This document shows, one piece after another, positions 10,569 to 21,499 of a stretch of DNA of 64,000 nucleotides. The stretch covers positions 48,948,323-49,012,322 of the forward strand of contig NC_053398.1 in the NCBI RefSeq assembly GCF_905171765.1, given 5' to 3'. The notes beneath the pieces are model-generated. The model was not told where the DNA came from. It searched no databases and was given only the letters and a program-made list of their open reading frames with translations. The position numbers and the translations under genes were made by a program. The stretch's first letter is position 1; each line of letters begins with the position of its first letter. Source of the DNA: Bufo bufo. Taxonomy: Eukaryota > Chordata > Amphibia > Anura > Bufonidae.

Positions 10569-11740
10569 TCATGTCACCCCCCCGATGGTGCAGACTCCAA
10601 CATTGTCCCCCATTAGGGAGCATAATGGATGGGGGCTGACGGCTGTCATGGGGGGCATGATGGCTGACATGGGAGTAATGATGGATGGGTGCTGACGGCT
10701 GACATGGGCATGATGGATGGGGTGCTGACGGCTGACATGGGCATGATGGATGGGGTGCTGACATGGGGGGCTGACGGCTGACATAAGGTCATGATGGCTG
10801 ACATGGGGGGCATGATGGATGGGGGCTGACGGCTGACATGGACATGATGGATGGAGTGCTGACATGGGGGGCTGATGGCTGACGGCTGACATGGGGTGCT
10901 GACGGCTGACATAGGGGCATGACGGCTGACATGGGGGGCATGATGGATGGGGGCTGACAGCTGACATGGGCATGATGGATGGGGTGCTGACGGCTGACAT
11001 GGGGGGCATGATGGCTGACATGGGGGGCTGATGGCTGACATGGGGGGTAATGATGGATGGGGGCTGACATGGGCATGATGGGGTGCTGATGGCTGACATG
11101 GGCATGATAGATGGGGTGCTGACGGCTGACATGGGCATGATGGATGGGGTGCTGACATTGGGTGCTGACGGCTGACATAAGGTCATGATGGCTGACATGG
11201 GGGGCATGATGGATGGGGGCTGACGGCTGACATGGACATGATGGATGGAGTGCTGACATGGGGGGCTGATGGCTGACGGCTGACATGGGGTGCTGACGGC
11301 TGACATAGGGGCATGACGGCTGACATGGGGGGCATGATGGATGGGGGCTGACAGCTGACATGGGCATGATGGATGGGGTGCTGACGGCTGACATGGGGGG
11401 CATGATGGCTGACATGGGGGGCTGATGGCTGACATGGGGGGTAATGATGGATGGGGGCTGACATGGGCATGATGGGGTGCTGACGGCTGACATGGGCATG
11501 ATGGATGGGGTGCTGACGGCTGACATGGGCATGATGGATGGGGTGCTGACGGCTGACATGGGCATGATGGATGGGGTGCTGACGGCTGACATGGGCATGA
11601 TAGATGGGGTGCTGACATGGGGGGCTGACGGCTGACATAGGGGCATGACGGCTGACATGGGGGCATGATGGATGGGGGCTGACATGGGCATGATGGATGG
11701 GGTGCTGACTGCTGATATAGGGGGCTGATCTGAGGTATGA
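10569..11740. repeat. 33-bp-class minisatellite with 394-bp higher-order repeat
   Basis: It consists of permutations of GCATGATGGATGGGG and TGCTGACGGCTGACATG blocks. An ACATAAGGTC marker recurs at 10781 and 11175, and the blocks between follow the same order, giving a 394-bp higher-order period. The 392-codon minus-strand frame and other frames (Met-Ser-Ala-Pro/His-Pro-Ser-Cys repeats) are consequences of this array. Confidence 0.9.
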
Positions 11741-12225
11741 TTAACATTGGGGGTCTGATTGGTGGTCTGACCTGAGGTATAATGGAAAATATTGTTTCTG
11801 ATTATACTCCTCTAAAACCTATGTGCATCTTATAGGGCGAAAAGTACAGTCCTCAAACCAGATCGAAGATATCAGGACCACACAGAGGAGAAGCCAGCTG
11901 CTGCAGACAGAACCAGGACCAGGTGAGCTGCGGGCGGGGCGGTGGGAGAAGGGGGTCACCGAGATGTAGCTTCGCTTGTGTTGCCAAAAAATCCTTGCAC
12001 AGGCTCTGGTCACGTCCACGTGACAGGGCCGGTGCAAAGAGTCCCACAGTACCCGACCTATGTGGATACTTGCATGCACAATATTCTCAATAAAAACTTA
12101 TTGAAACTAAAAACAGTGTACCATCCTATGTATTTTCGGTTTTAAAAATGTGGCTCTCAAAATAAATTTCAATCGTGGTTTTGGCGAGATTTGGCTCAGT
12201 TGAAAAAAAAGGTTGCCCACCACTG
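11741..12225. other. Right-end region of the hAT
   Basis: Contains an AATAAAAACTTATTG block near 12090 and the hAT right terminus. No gene is seen. Confidence 0.4.
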
Positions 12226-12446
12226 ACTTATGCGATACTCAGTATACACTTTCTGCCACAAGGAAATCAATGCAGACCAGGAGCAGCAATGCCTGAAATA
12301 CGACACAACCTGAAACTACACGACACGCACACCAGGTGGCAGCATTGTGCAACCAAATTCATATCTGTCAAGAAGATTTGCAGCCAGACAACAATTCAGT
12401 CATTTCTGATAATGTTTTTCAGCAGACAGACCTCTCTATAGATTTA

Positions 12447-12740
12447 GGCTACTTTCACACTGGACATCAAATGGCTCCCATAGTGCTCCCCAGTATGATT
12501 AATGGCCCTTATTAGTGCCCCCAGTATGATTAATGGCCCTTATTAGTGCCCCCAGTATGTTTAATGGCTCCCTTTGAGCTCACCAGCAGGAATAATGCCC
12601 CCTCTTAGTGCTCCCCAATAGGAATAAATATGAACAATGCCCCCTCTTAGTGTTCCCCAATGGAATAAATAGGAATAATGCCACCTATTAGTGCTCCCCA
12701 GTTGGAATAATGTCCCCCTTGTAGTGATTCCCATTCTGTT
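12447..12740. repeat. MITE left end followed by a degenerate minisatellite
   Basis: GGCTACTTTCACACTGG at 12447 is a MITE terminus without an identifiable partner. It is followed by about eight diverged units of 30-45 bp built from TTAGTGCCCCCAGTATG and AATAATGCCCCCTC. Confidence 0.65.
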
Positions 12741-13090
12741 TGTGCGGGGGGGAAAAATCTCATCAACTTGCTCGCGTGAGGACAATCAGTCTTCACTGGA
12801 GACAGCAAGACATGATGCTCCCATCGTGGGGAGATCATCACACTGGGAGCGCAGGTCCTACTGCATCCTGTGAGGAGCTAGTGTTCCCATGTATGCAAAT
12901 GGAGGAGGTATCATGGCCGTTATAATGATTTCAATGAAGACAACCAAAAATAGGACATGTCCTATTTTTTTGACGGCCACTGAATAGCTCCAAAGACTTG
13001 GTTCTAATTGGTTATAAAAATGTAGCCCAAGACATCCTCCAGTGGGGTGGCTTGGACCATATCTGATGGAAACAGATGATCTCTCAACTC
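12741..13090. other. No gene recognised
   Basis: No frame of convincing composition. A CCAAAAATAGGACATG block resembles the interiors of neighbouring MITEs. Confidence 0.3.
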
Positions 13091-13480
13091 CTAAAGGTCG
13101 ATTTACACGGGCTGATTATCGGGAACAAAGGTTCATACAGACCCTCGTTCCTGATAATTGGCCTGTGTAAAGGTATCACCGATCACCCGACGATTGATTG
13201 GGCGATCACTCACTCATCGTGTGAATTCATTATTCGTGCAGCACATTAAATCATTGTTTCTGGGCAGTACATTGTGCTGTGTAAACAGTGATCTGCCACC
13301 CAGAAACGATGAATCTGTATGAGGACAAGTGATTGCAGAAGCTATCGCTCATCCCCATACAGTGAAGGCGATTGCTGCATGTACATACTGCTCTTACCTC
13401 CACTGCAAGCAGGCAATTATTGGGAAGGAACCGTTTCTTTCCTGGTAAAGTCCTGCTCAGTCAGCATGTGTTAATGCGCC
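13091..13480. mobile_element. Inverted-repeat element with GATTTACACGGGC end
   Basis: It begins AAAGGTCGATTTACACGG, with internal inverted pairs such as GATAATTGGCC and CTGATTATCGGG. The same family appears at 14094-14306. The right end is not defined. Confidence 0.5.
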
Positions 13481-13483
13481 TTA

Positions 13484-13976
13484 GGCTACTTTCACACTAG
13501 CGTTCGGAGCGGATCCGTCTGATGTTTCATCAGACGGATCCGCTCCGATAATGCAGACATTCGCATCCGTTCAGAACGGATCCGTCTGCATTAAAACTTA
13601 GAAAATTTTCTAAGTGTGAAAGTTGTCTGAGCGGATCCGTTCAGACTTTACATTGTAAGTCAATAGGGAACGGATCCGCTTGAAGATTGAGCCATTTGGT
13701 GTCATCTTCAAGCGGATCCGTCCCCATTGACTTACATTGTAAGTCTGGACGGATCCGCTCGCCTCCGCACGGCCAGGCGGACACCCGAACGCTGCAAGCA
13801 GCGTTCAGGTGTCCGCTCACTGAGCGGAGGCTGAGCGCTGGCAGGCGGATGCATTCTCAGTGGATCCGCCTCCATTGAGAATGCATTGCGGCCGGGCGGC
13901 TGCGTTCAGGACCGCTCGTGAGCTCCTTCAAACGGAGCTCACGAGCGGACACCTGAACGCAGGTGTGAAAGTAGCC
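13484..13976. mobile_element. MITE, perfect GGCTACTTTCACAC inverted ends
   Basis: The terminal repeats GGCTACTTTCACAC and complement are flanked by TTA on both sides (13481-13483 and 13977-13979). The interior is a nest of inverted GCGGATCCG blocks. TSD type and ends suggest a PIF/Harbinger-like non-autonomous element (inference). Confidence 0.82.
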
Positions 13977-14306
13977 TTAAAAGGGTTCTCCAAAACTTTA
14001 TAACTGATGACCAATGTTCAGGATAGGCCTTCTCGCAGCTTACCAAGCACAGCGCCGTACATTCAACGAATAGGATTTGAGTCTTAAGGCCCTTTTACAC
14101 TGCCCGATTGCTGGGCAGATTATCAGAAACGAATGTTCGTACGAACGCTTGTTCTCGATAATCTGCCCGTGAAAAGGTGCCGCCAATCACTCGATGAACG
14201 AGCGAAACACTCGTTTATTGGGTGAAACAATTGTTCATGCAAACACCTAAATCATCGTTTTTTGTGCTGTCTAAACAGCACTCTGCTGCCCAGGAACAAT
14301 GGGAGT
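13977..14306. mobile_element. Two adjoining element fragments
   Basis: 13977-14090 starts TTAAAAGGGTTCTCC and matches the left end of the GATGACC-type element at 33901. 14094-14306 starts AAGGCCCTTTTACACTGCC and pairs GGGCAGATTATC with GATAATCTGCCC. Neither codes for protein. Confidence 0.5.
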
Positions 14307-14729
14307 CATTTACTAAACGCACACTGCTTCTTTGGTGAAAATAATCACGTAACCCCTTTTTGCAACTTTTTTTTCACGCCCGTGCATCAATATTTAGTCA
14401 CACGGGCACTTTTGGAAAGCAGGGAGTAAAAAAAAAAAATATGAAAACTGTTTATAACGGGAAGGGGTTAATTTCCATTTTGTCAGCTGTTGTCTCCCCC
14501 TTGTGGGCTGCAAAAAAACTGCTGTTGTGAAGTGCAAACGGGAGACTGACAGATACTGTACGGCACAAAAAACCTTTGTATAGAACCCCGAGCGTGTCAC
14601 CATACAGCTACTCAGCAGCCAAGGGTGATGACCTCATAAAGGGCCCTGTCTGCTGGACGGCCATTACACGGTTAAATCGGTCAGTCAAGCATACAACCTG
14701 TACATACGTGACCATGCCACACAGAGTAA
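14307..14729. other. No gene recognised
   Basis: Unassigned sequence. The frame ending near 14959 overlaps the following MITE and is not credible. Confidence 0.3.
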
Positions 14730-15051
14730 GGCCTCATGCACACGACAGTTGTTTTTCTCGGCCTCCGTTCCCGTTTGTTTTGCGGATAGGATGGAGACCC
14801 ATTAATTTCAATGGGTCAGCAACAAAAATGCTGATAGTTCATCCGTTTGTGTTCCGCGTTCGTTGTCCGTGTTTCCCTTCAGCAAAAAAAATAGGGCATG
14901 TCCTACTTTTTTCACATTTGCGGACAAGGATAGGTATTTATTACAAGGGATCTGTGTAAAAAACGGATCCTCCAAAAAAATGCTGCATCCGTTTTTTTTG
15001 GTGGGCGCACAATTTGCGGACGCAAAAAACAACTGTCGTGTGCATGTAGCC
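14730..15051. mobile_element. MITE with GGCCTCATGCACACGAC end
   Basis: The left end is GGCCTCATGCACACGACAG and the right end GTCGTGTGCATGTAGCC. Both are flanked by TAA. Inner arms pair AGTTGTTTTT with AAAAACAACT. It is non-coding. Confidence 0.78.
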
Positions 15052-15665
15052 TAAAGAGGAGGTATCTGTGGGGGATCAGGTGTGAGGTATTGTTTCTTTT
15101 ACATTTTTCAACCCATTCTGAGCTCTTTTCCAACTTCTTCCTTGCTGGACAATCCTTAGAAGGAGAATTTTAATCCACGTACTGTAGAAGCCACTACCGA
15201 TTTTCCACAAGGGTCCTTATCATCTTGTCCTCCTCTTCCACATCTACACAGCCTATGGGGCTTGGATGCTGAGGGGTCCTACATGCCAGAAGACAGACAA
15301 GACATAGACAGAATAGCTTAGATTTACCTAATGGCTTCTCCTGACAGATATGTTGTTCCCGAGAGGAATCAGGCCTGAGAACCGTTCAAGAATGATCATT
15401 CAGGTGATAGGTATCTCATGTCTATGCCACCTTAGCGATAAAAAAAAAATTGCATTAAGCTGGGTGTAAGGGTCTACAGAGCTCAACGAAATCAGACCTA
15501 TGTTTTAGCTGTTTGCTTCTGCTATTGAGTAGTCCTGGAAATATGCACAGCACAACTTTGTGCACGAGAACTGTTTTAATGAAATAAAGAGCAAGTGCCC
15601 ATCACATACATCATTACATCCAATGGTTTCACTCAAAACTGATCTAAAAAATGAAAGCTGAACTT
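15052..15665. other. No gene recognised
   Basis: No terminal repeats, RNA gene or credible frame. Confidence 0.3.
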
Positions 15666-15830
15666 AAAGGGGTTGTCCGGGTTCAGAGCTGAACCTGGAC
15701 ATACGGTATCCCCTTCTTCACCCAGGCAGCCCCTCTGAGATGAGCATCAGAGCATTTCATACTCGGAGCATTTCATACACTGTTGCTCAATTACACAGGG
15801 CAAGGGCTTTTTCTGTAGATCCAGTGACTA
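15666..15830. mobile_element. Left half of a TTAA element
   Basis: It begins TTAAAGGGGTTGTCCGGG and repeats the left third of the complete copy at 44465-44949 (the CCCCTTCTTC, AGCCCCTCTGA and GGGCAAGG blocks). It is cut off near 15830 by another element. Confidence 0.65.
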
Positions 15831-15831
15831 G

Positions 15832-16200
15832 TGTCGAGCGAACTTGTGTTTTAAGTTCCGCGTCCAAAGTTCGGGTTATCGAAGAAACCCGTTATGGATT
15901 TCAAATTCCGTTATGGTCCGTGGTAGCGGAATCCATAACGGGATTCTTCGATAAGGCTACTTTCACACTTGCGTTCAGAGCGGATCCGTCTGTATTATAG
16001 TTTAAAAATAAATCTAAGTGTGAAAGTAGCCTGAACGGATCCGTCCAGACTTTACATTGAAAGTCAATGGGGGACGGATCCGTTTGAAGATTGAGCCATA
16101 TAGTGTCATCTTCAAACGGATCCGTCCCTATTGACTTACATTGTAAGTCTGGACGGATCCGTTTGCCTCCGCACGGCCAGGCGGACACCCGAACGCTGCA
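15832..16200. mobile_element. Composite of MITE fragments
   Basis: 15832-15957 carries a GTTCGGGTTATCGAAG motif and an inverted AATCCATAACGGG pair. 15958-16031 is bounded by GGCTACTTTCACAC and GTGTGAAAGTAGCC. 16034-16200 continues as the interior of a 13484-type element without a right end. Confidence 0.6.
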
Positions 16201-17154
16201 AGCGATCAGTGTGTCTCCTGGGCCAACGGTGGCTCCTCTGATCTGAACTAACTGTAGTGATTTATGATGCCGTGAGATCCTGTCCGGAGGTCTATTGTGC
16301 TGTACTCACAAAGAGCAGTCAGTTCAGGTCAGATTAGCTAGGAGAAGCCAAAGGCACAGAGGCCGTGTTTCGGTGACTGCACACAATTGTGTGCATGTGG
16401 CCGCATAAAAAGGTTTTTTTCAAAAATATTCACTGAGAATCTGAAAAAAAAAAAAAAATTATGCCATATTCATTTCCAGAAGCATTACTACTAAGGGAGA
16501 ATCTGATGCCGCACCACACAGCGGCAAAGAGAGCGTCTATGTATCTGCAATACATCGCCGAGGTCACCGACATGTCATGGATGCAACACGGCAACTGGGC
16601 ACAGCGGTCGTCTGACGTGTCAGGACTATGTTAGAGGCAGTGTGAAATCAGCTAGCTAAGAATACTTTAAAAGAAAGTTAAAATATTTTAGTCAAGGAAC
16701 CTTATTTTCATAAACCTCAAAGCACCTGGAAAGCCTGCCCGGCGGTCTCCATCCCTGTACAGTGCGTGCACCAAATGCGCTCCCGGGAGACTTCAGGGCC
16801 AGGTGTGAATGTTTTCACTTCCTGGCCTATTAGTCTTAGCAGTGGGCGGGGCATGTAGGAGATAAGCTGTGGAGCCTCTGGGTGCAACAGCACAGCTATC
16901 GTTGCACCAAGGGCCTCATTTACATATTATAAAACAGTGATTTTCTACAGATTGCAGCCACCTAAGGAGAAGGGACCAACAGCATTACATTGACACTTCT
17001 CGCATGTCAGCTGGATTACTGCTGATAAATGTGGCGGCAGATGCAATCACAACTAAAACTGAAACTACAGCAGAGAGAGTGGGGACAGTGGCATGTGCCT
17101 AGGTTCTCTCAGGAAGATGCTATGCGAAGATTCAGTATACACACACCTAAAAGA
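16201..17154. other. No gene recognised
   Basis: About 950 bp without a convincing frame, tRNA or defined repeat ends. Exons of a host gene cannot be excluded by eye. Confidence 0.3.
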
Positions 17155-17510
17155 TAAAGGGGTTGTCCAGCCTTTTTTAACCCCTTCATGACTTGGGCCA
17201 TACATGTACAACGCACGTGTGGGACTTTAAAGATGGCGACCACTCAGCTCCTCTGTAGACACCCAGAGGCAGAGTCCGTGATTGGTGGTAACCTCCTCGG
17301 TCACCATTGTAGTGGACAGCGCTCATTACTGCAGCACTGCTCCCAATGAAGTCAATAGGAGCAGCGTTGCACTGACGGGCGCTGTCCACTACAATGCTGC
17401 CAGTGACTTCCATCAAGAAAGCTGCATTGAACAGCTGATCAGCAGGGTACTGAGTTCGGATGGATTGTCCTGAGGATAGGACATCACTTTAAGGCTGGAC
17501 AACGCCTTTA
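17155..17510. mobile_element. Inverted-repeat element with GGTTGTCCAGCC ends
   Basis: The ends are TAAAGGGGTTGTCCAGCC and GGCTGGACAACGCCTTTA. The interior contains a TTAACCCCTTCATGAC block and an inverted pair GACAGCGCTCA / CGGGCGCTGTCC. Confidence 0.72.
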
Positions 17511-17569
17511 CCACATTAGCCCCTCCTCTAGAGGTCTGCTATATGATACACATAGACATACATAGCTTA

Positions 17570-18160
17570 GCGGTATTTTCTCAGTCCAAAATTCCGGAAT
17601 TTTTCCATTGAAATGCATTTATGTCCCGGAAAAACGGATCCGGTTTTGCGGTCTGCGCATGCGCAGACCTTTAAAGATGTGAAAAAGATAAATATACTGG
17701 ATCAGTTTTTCCGGATGACAACCGGAGAGACGGACCCGGTATTGCAATGCATTTGTGAGACAGATCCACATCCGGATCCGTCTACAAATGGTATCCGTTT
17801 GCATACAGATTGACGGTGTTCTGTTAGATTTCCCTACCTCGTGAGATTTCCCTACCCTCGTCACTTCCGGCCGCACCGGACATGACATGAGGAGGTGTGC
17901 CGCACAGGCGCACAATGACGGGGTAGGGAAATTTCACAGCAGAGTTAGCTGGACACCGACCGACACTGCGCATGCGCCGGGAGCCTCACCAGCGGTTAGG
18001 GTAGGGAAAAAATACGGGCCAGTGCGCAGGCGCGGTGATCGGATGGGTGTTCTCAGCTGGACACCGGCCGACACTGCACATGCGGCGGGAGCCTCACCAG
18101 CGTTTAGAAATATGTAGGGAAATATAACGGAACACCAGATCCAACAACGCAAGTGTGAAA
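17570..18160. mobile_element. MITE interrupted by a second element
   Basis: The outer element carries ACGGATCCGG interior blocks and a right end ACGCAAGTGTGAAAGTA. It is split by an insert at 17813-18136 whose ends are GTGTTCTGTTAGATTTC and the complement of GTGTTCCGTTATATTTC. The insert has TTTCCCTACC repeats and belongs to the same family as 45171-45683. Confidence 0.65.
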
Positions 18161-18339
18161 GTACCCAGTACCCTAACACACAAGCATACCTTACACATAT
18201 ACACAGGACATGACCTCTCTGCATACTCCTCCCCCCTCCTGTCCCTCTGACAGAGCTGCTGCTGGGACACCCATTATGAACCCTTCCCCCCTGATGTGAC
18301 CACAGGATGGAGAAGGAAGGGGATGCCCCGATCTCCCGC

Positions 18340-18712
18340 CCACATAATGCAAGCAGGGTCTGCAGTCAGCCCCGACCTCACAACTGTCCGCCGGGTCGCC
18401 CGCCTCCACGTGACCGATTTAGCGCCCGCGCTATTTTCTGTAACGCCTATTGGTCGTCCTGTCAGCAAATACAAAACGGCTGTGAAAGAAAATAAGGCAG
18501 TGATTGGCGGATTGGTGGAGCTTCCTGATTGGTCCCTTGCATTCAGCTGACCAATGGTTGACGGTGATTTGCGAGATGAAGGGGTAGACAGACGACTTGT
18601 CTATATCTTTTACCATCGATTTAGCGGAGGACGAGTTTGTGCCTTCTTGCCCCTCCCTTCCTTTTGTTAGTGAAACCGTCCACTTCTCATCACCTGAGAC
18701 CACAGAGATGCC
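18340..18712 (+). promoter_or_regulatory. CCAAT-rich, CpG-rich candidate promoter
   Basis: Five CCAAT/ATTGG boxes occur at 18449-18453, 18503-18507, 18511-18515, 18528-18532 and 18551-18555. A CACGTG E-box at 18407-18412 lies in a CpG-rich stretch unlike the flanking repeats. No terminal inverted repeats were found. Clustered CCAAT boxes close to a start codon are typical of vertebrate housekeeping or cell-cycle promoters. Promoter function is inferred. Confidence 0.5.
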
Positions 18713-18734
18713 ATGGATAAGTTGTATGTGAGCG
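18713..18734 (+). CDS. Candidate first coding exon (partial, 7 codons)
   Basis: An ATG in a strong context (GCCATGG) opens the frame Met-Asp-Lys-Leu-Tyr-Val-Ser and reaches a splice-donor match AGCG|GTATGT at 18735, giving a phase-1 junction. It lies about 160 bp after the last CCAAT box. An upstream ATG at 18708 in another frame ends after seven codons. I do not recognise the protein and found no second exon. The window downstream would have to be intron. Confidence 0.33.
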
Positions 18735-18931
18735 GTATGTGCTCCTTAGGGCTCCCTAGGAACCTATTTTTGTGGTAGCCTCACAGTCTTATGTTTGAGG
18801 CTACCACAGCGAATAAACAGCGTCCTCCATCCGCAGCGCAGGGGAGGTTTTCCAGAGAGCACAGCGCTCCCATGTGGTCGAGCTGACCCCGGCATCAAAG
18901 AGGATAAATGGTGTGTTATGGCCAATCTCTA

Positions 18932-19112
18932 GGGACGCCATTTATCAAAACTGCCTAAGAGCATCTCTGTCTTAGTTGCCCATAGCAACCAATCAGAGCT
19001 CAGCTTTCATTTTCTCAGGGCCCTTTAGAAAATGAAATGTGATCTCTGATTGGTTGCTATGGGCAACTAGGACAATTTTACTGTTGGAGACAGTTTTGAT
19101 AAATGAGGCCCC
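18932..19112. mobile_element. Foldback MITE with TTTATCAAAACTG arms
   Basis: Arms CATTTATCAAAACTG, TTGCCCATAGCAACC and AATCAGAG pair with their complements on the right side around a centre near 19020. The outer ends read CTAGGG on the left and CCCTAGGG on the right. This looks like an abundant short interspersed palindrome. It is non-coding. Confidence 0.7.
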
Positions 19113-19520
19113 TAGGGCCTAGGTGTCTGCTGTGTGATACATCACCTCACGAGCAGGCACCACCTGGATGTACAGTAAATTCCAGATGCGGGAAAGGGTT
19201 AAGTTATGAAGCCTTAAGATGCTATTACATATAGTGGTTGTGGGCCGATAGTGTGCCACATGGCACAGCCGCACATGGCTTTGTCATAAATTGATGCAGT
19301 TTTCGGGTGCGTATCTCGTTCAGCTGAAGCATAACGAGTTGCGTGGCTAAGAAAAATGCATGATAAAACCCTTCCCCATGACTGCAACGTGTAAAAGCAC
19401 CCTAAGGATATATTCACACATAGTGGATACACTGCAGATTTGCATGTGGCAAGTCCACAGCATTTTACAGTGGGTGTGATTATACGAAATCCCATCCACA
19501 CGCTGCAGAAAAAATCAACA
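19113..19520. other. No gene recognised
   Basis: Unassigned. Short frames only. Confidence 0.3.
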
Positions 19521-19810
19521 TAAGGCTACATGCACATGACCGTATGTGTTTTGTGGTCCGCAAATTGCCGCTCTGCAAAAAAAAAACGGGTGACATCCAT
19601 TTTTTTTTGCGGATCCATTGTAAATGCCTAAAACGGTCACAAATAGGACATGTTCTATTCTATTTGCGGGGCTACGTAACGGACATACTGATGCGGATAG
19701 CACATGGTGTGCTGTCCGCATTTTTTGCGGATCTCCGCATCCTATCCAGAAAAAAAACAAACAACGGACACGGACATCCCCATTCACTGCCTCTAGGCCA
19801 TGTGACCGAT
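19521..19810. mobile_element. MITE, left end GGCTACATGCACATGAC
   Basis: Left end as stated; the interior has TTTGCGGATC blocks and a GCACATGGTGTGC palindrome. The right end appears eroded at TAGGCCATGTGACCG, which would pair with the left end. Confidence 0.6.
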
Positions 19811-19830
19811 GAACATGACATGGTCTAGGC

Positions 19831-19990
19831 CAGCTATGGCTAACCTCCAGCACTCCAGCTGTGGTGAAACTACGACTGCCAGCATGCTCCATTCATTTGT
19901 ATGGAGTTCTGAGAACAGCCAAGCAAGTGTACATCTTGGGAGTTGTAGTTTTGCCACAGCTGGAGTGCCGGAGGTTAGCCATCACAGGTC
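19831..19990. mobile_element. Short hAT-type MITE
   Basis: CTAACCTCCAGCACTCCAGC and its right-hand complement enclose a core with TACGACTGCCAGCATG and GGGAGTTGTAGTTTTG. It is related to the element at 50003-50160. Flanks GGTCTAGG and AGGTCCAGG suggest a degraded 8-bp duplication. Confidence 0.65.
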
Positions 19991-19997
19991 CAGGCTA

Positions 19998-20122
19998 AGC
20001 TGCAAGAAGGCAGCGGCACTACAGCTGATCAACAGGGTCCCGGGTGTCGGAACCCCACCAATCAGATACTGATGGCCTATCCGGACGATAGGTCATCAGT
20101 ATAAAAGTCTTGAAAAACCTCT
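19998..20122. mobile_element. Right end of a GATGACC-type element
   Basis: Blocks AGCTGATCAACAGGGTCCC, AATCAGATACTGATGGCC and ATAGGTCATCAGTAT match the right half of 33901-34288. It abuts the TTAA at 20123. Confidence 0.6.
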
Positions 20123-20599
20123 TTAACCACCTCCGGACCGCCTAACGCAGGATCGCGTTCCGGAGGTGGCAGCGCTGCGCACAATCACGCATCTACGCGT
20201 CATCTCGCGAGACGCGAGATTTCCTGTGAACGCGCGCACACAGGCGCGCGCGCTCACAGGAACGGAAGGTAAGAGAGTGGATCTCCAGCCTGCCAGCGGC
20301 GATCGTTCGCTGGCAGGCTGGAGATGTGTTTTTTTTAACCCCTAACAGGTATATTAGACGCTGTTTTGATAACAGCGTCTAATATACCTGCTACCTGGTC
20401 CTCTGGTGGTCCCCTTTGTTTGGATCGACCACCAGAGGACACAGGTAGCTCAGTAAAGTCCCACCAAGCACCACTACACTACACTCCCCCCCCGTCACTT
20501 ATTAACCCCTTATTAGCCCCTGATCACCCCTGATCACCCCATATAGACTCCCTGATCACCCCCCTGTCATTGATTACCCCCCTGTCATTGATCAACCCC

Positions 20600-21260
20600 C
20601 TGTAAAGCTCCATTCAGATGTCCGCATGATTTTTACGGATCCACTGATAGATGGATCGGATCCGCAAAACGCATACGGACGTCTGAATGAAGCCTTACAG
20701 GGGCGTGATCAATGACTGTGGTTATCACCCCATATAGACTCCCTGATCACCCCCCTGTCATTGATTACACCCCTGTCATTGATCAACCCCCTGTAAAGCT
20801 CCATTCAGATGTCCGCATGATTTTTACGGATCCACTGATAGATGGATCGGATCCGCAAAACGCATACGGACGTCTGAATGAAGCCTTACAGGGGCGTGAT
20901 CAATGACTGTGGTGATCACCCCATATAGACTCCCTGATCACCCCCCTGTCATTGATTACACCCCTGTCATTGATCAACCCCCTGTAAAGCTCCATTCAGA
21001 TGTCCGCATGATTTTTACGGATCCACTGATAGATGGATCGGATCCGCAAAACACATACAGGCGTCTCCCTGGAGCCTTCCAGGGGGGGTGATCACCCCAT
21101 ATAGACTCCCTGATCACCCCCCTGTCATTGATCACCCCCCCCCCCCTGTCATTGATCACCCCCCCCCTGTCATGCTGCATTCATATGTCCGTATGATTTT
21201 TACGGATCCACGGATACATGGATCGGATCCGCAAAACACATACGGACATCTGAATGGAGC
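20600..21260 (+). repeat. 191-bp satellite, four units
   Basis: Units recur at 184-191-bp spacing. Each contains GCTCCATTCAGATGTCCG facing CGGACGTCTGAATG as an inverted pair of about 90 bp span, followed by GATCACCCC-rich linker. Frames inside repeat the same peptide and are not genes. Confidence 0.88.
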
Positions 21261-21499
21261 CTTACAGTGGGGTGATCAATGACAGGGGGGTGATCACCCC
21301 ATATAGACTCTCTGATCACCCCCCTGTCATTGATCACCCCCCCTGTCATTGATCACCCCCCCTGTCATTGATCACCCCCCTGTCATTGATCACCCCCCTG
21401 TCATTGATCACCCCCCCTGTCATTGATCACCCCCCCTGTCATTGATCACCCCCCTGTCATTGATCACCCCTCTGTAAGGCTCCATTCAGACATTTTTTT

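Larger units (their letters stand above)
7634..12225. mobile_element. Non-autonomous hAT element (4.6 kb)
   Basis: The left terminus is CAGTGGTCGGCAAGCC and the right terminus is the complement of CAGTGGTGGGCAACC. Both are flanked by the identical 8-bp duplication ACTTATGC (7626-7633 and 12226-12233), which is diagnostic of hAT. No transposase frame exists. The interior is a chain of palindromes, two minisatellites and older transposon pieces, listed separately. Long frames inside derive from the minisatellites. Confidence 0.92.

Noticed and set aside
10569..11747. Minus-strand frame of 392 codons and two other long frames nearby
   Set aside because: They are periodic His/Pro/Ser/Cys repeats produced by a minisatellite. 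Several frames are open at once and there is no start context or domain.
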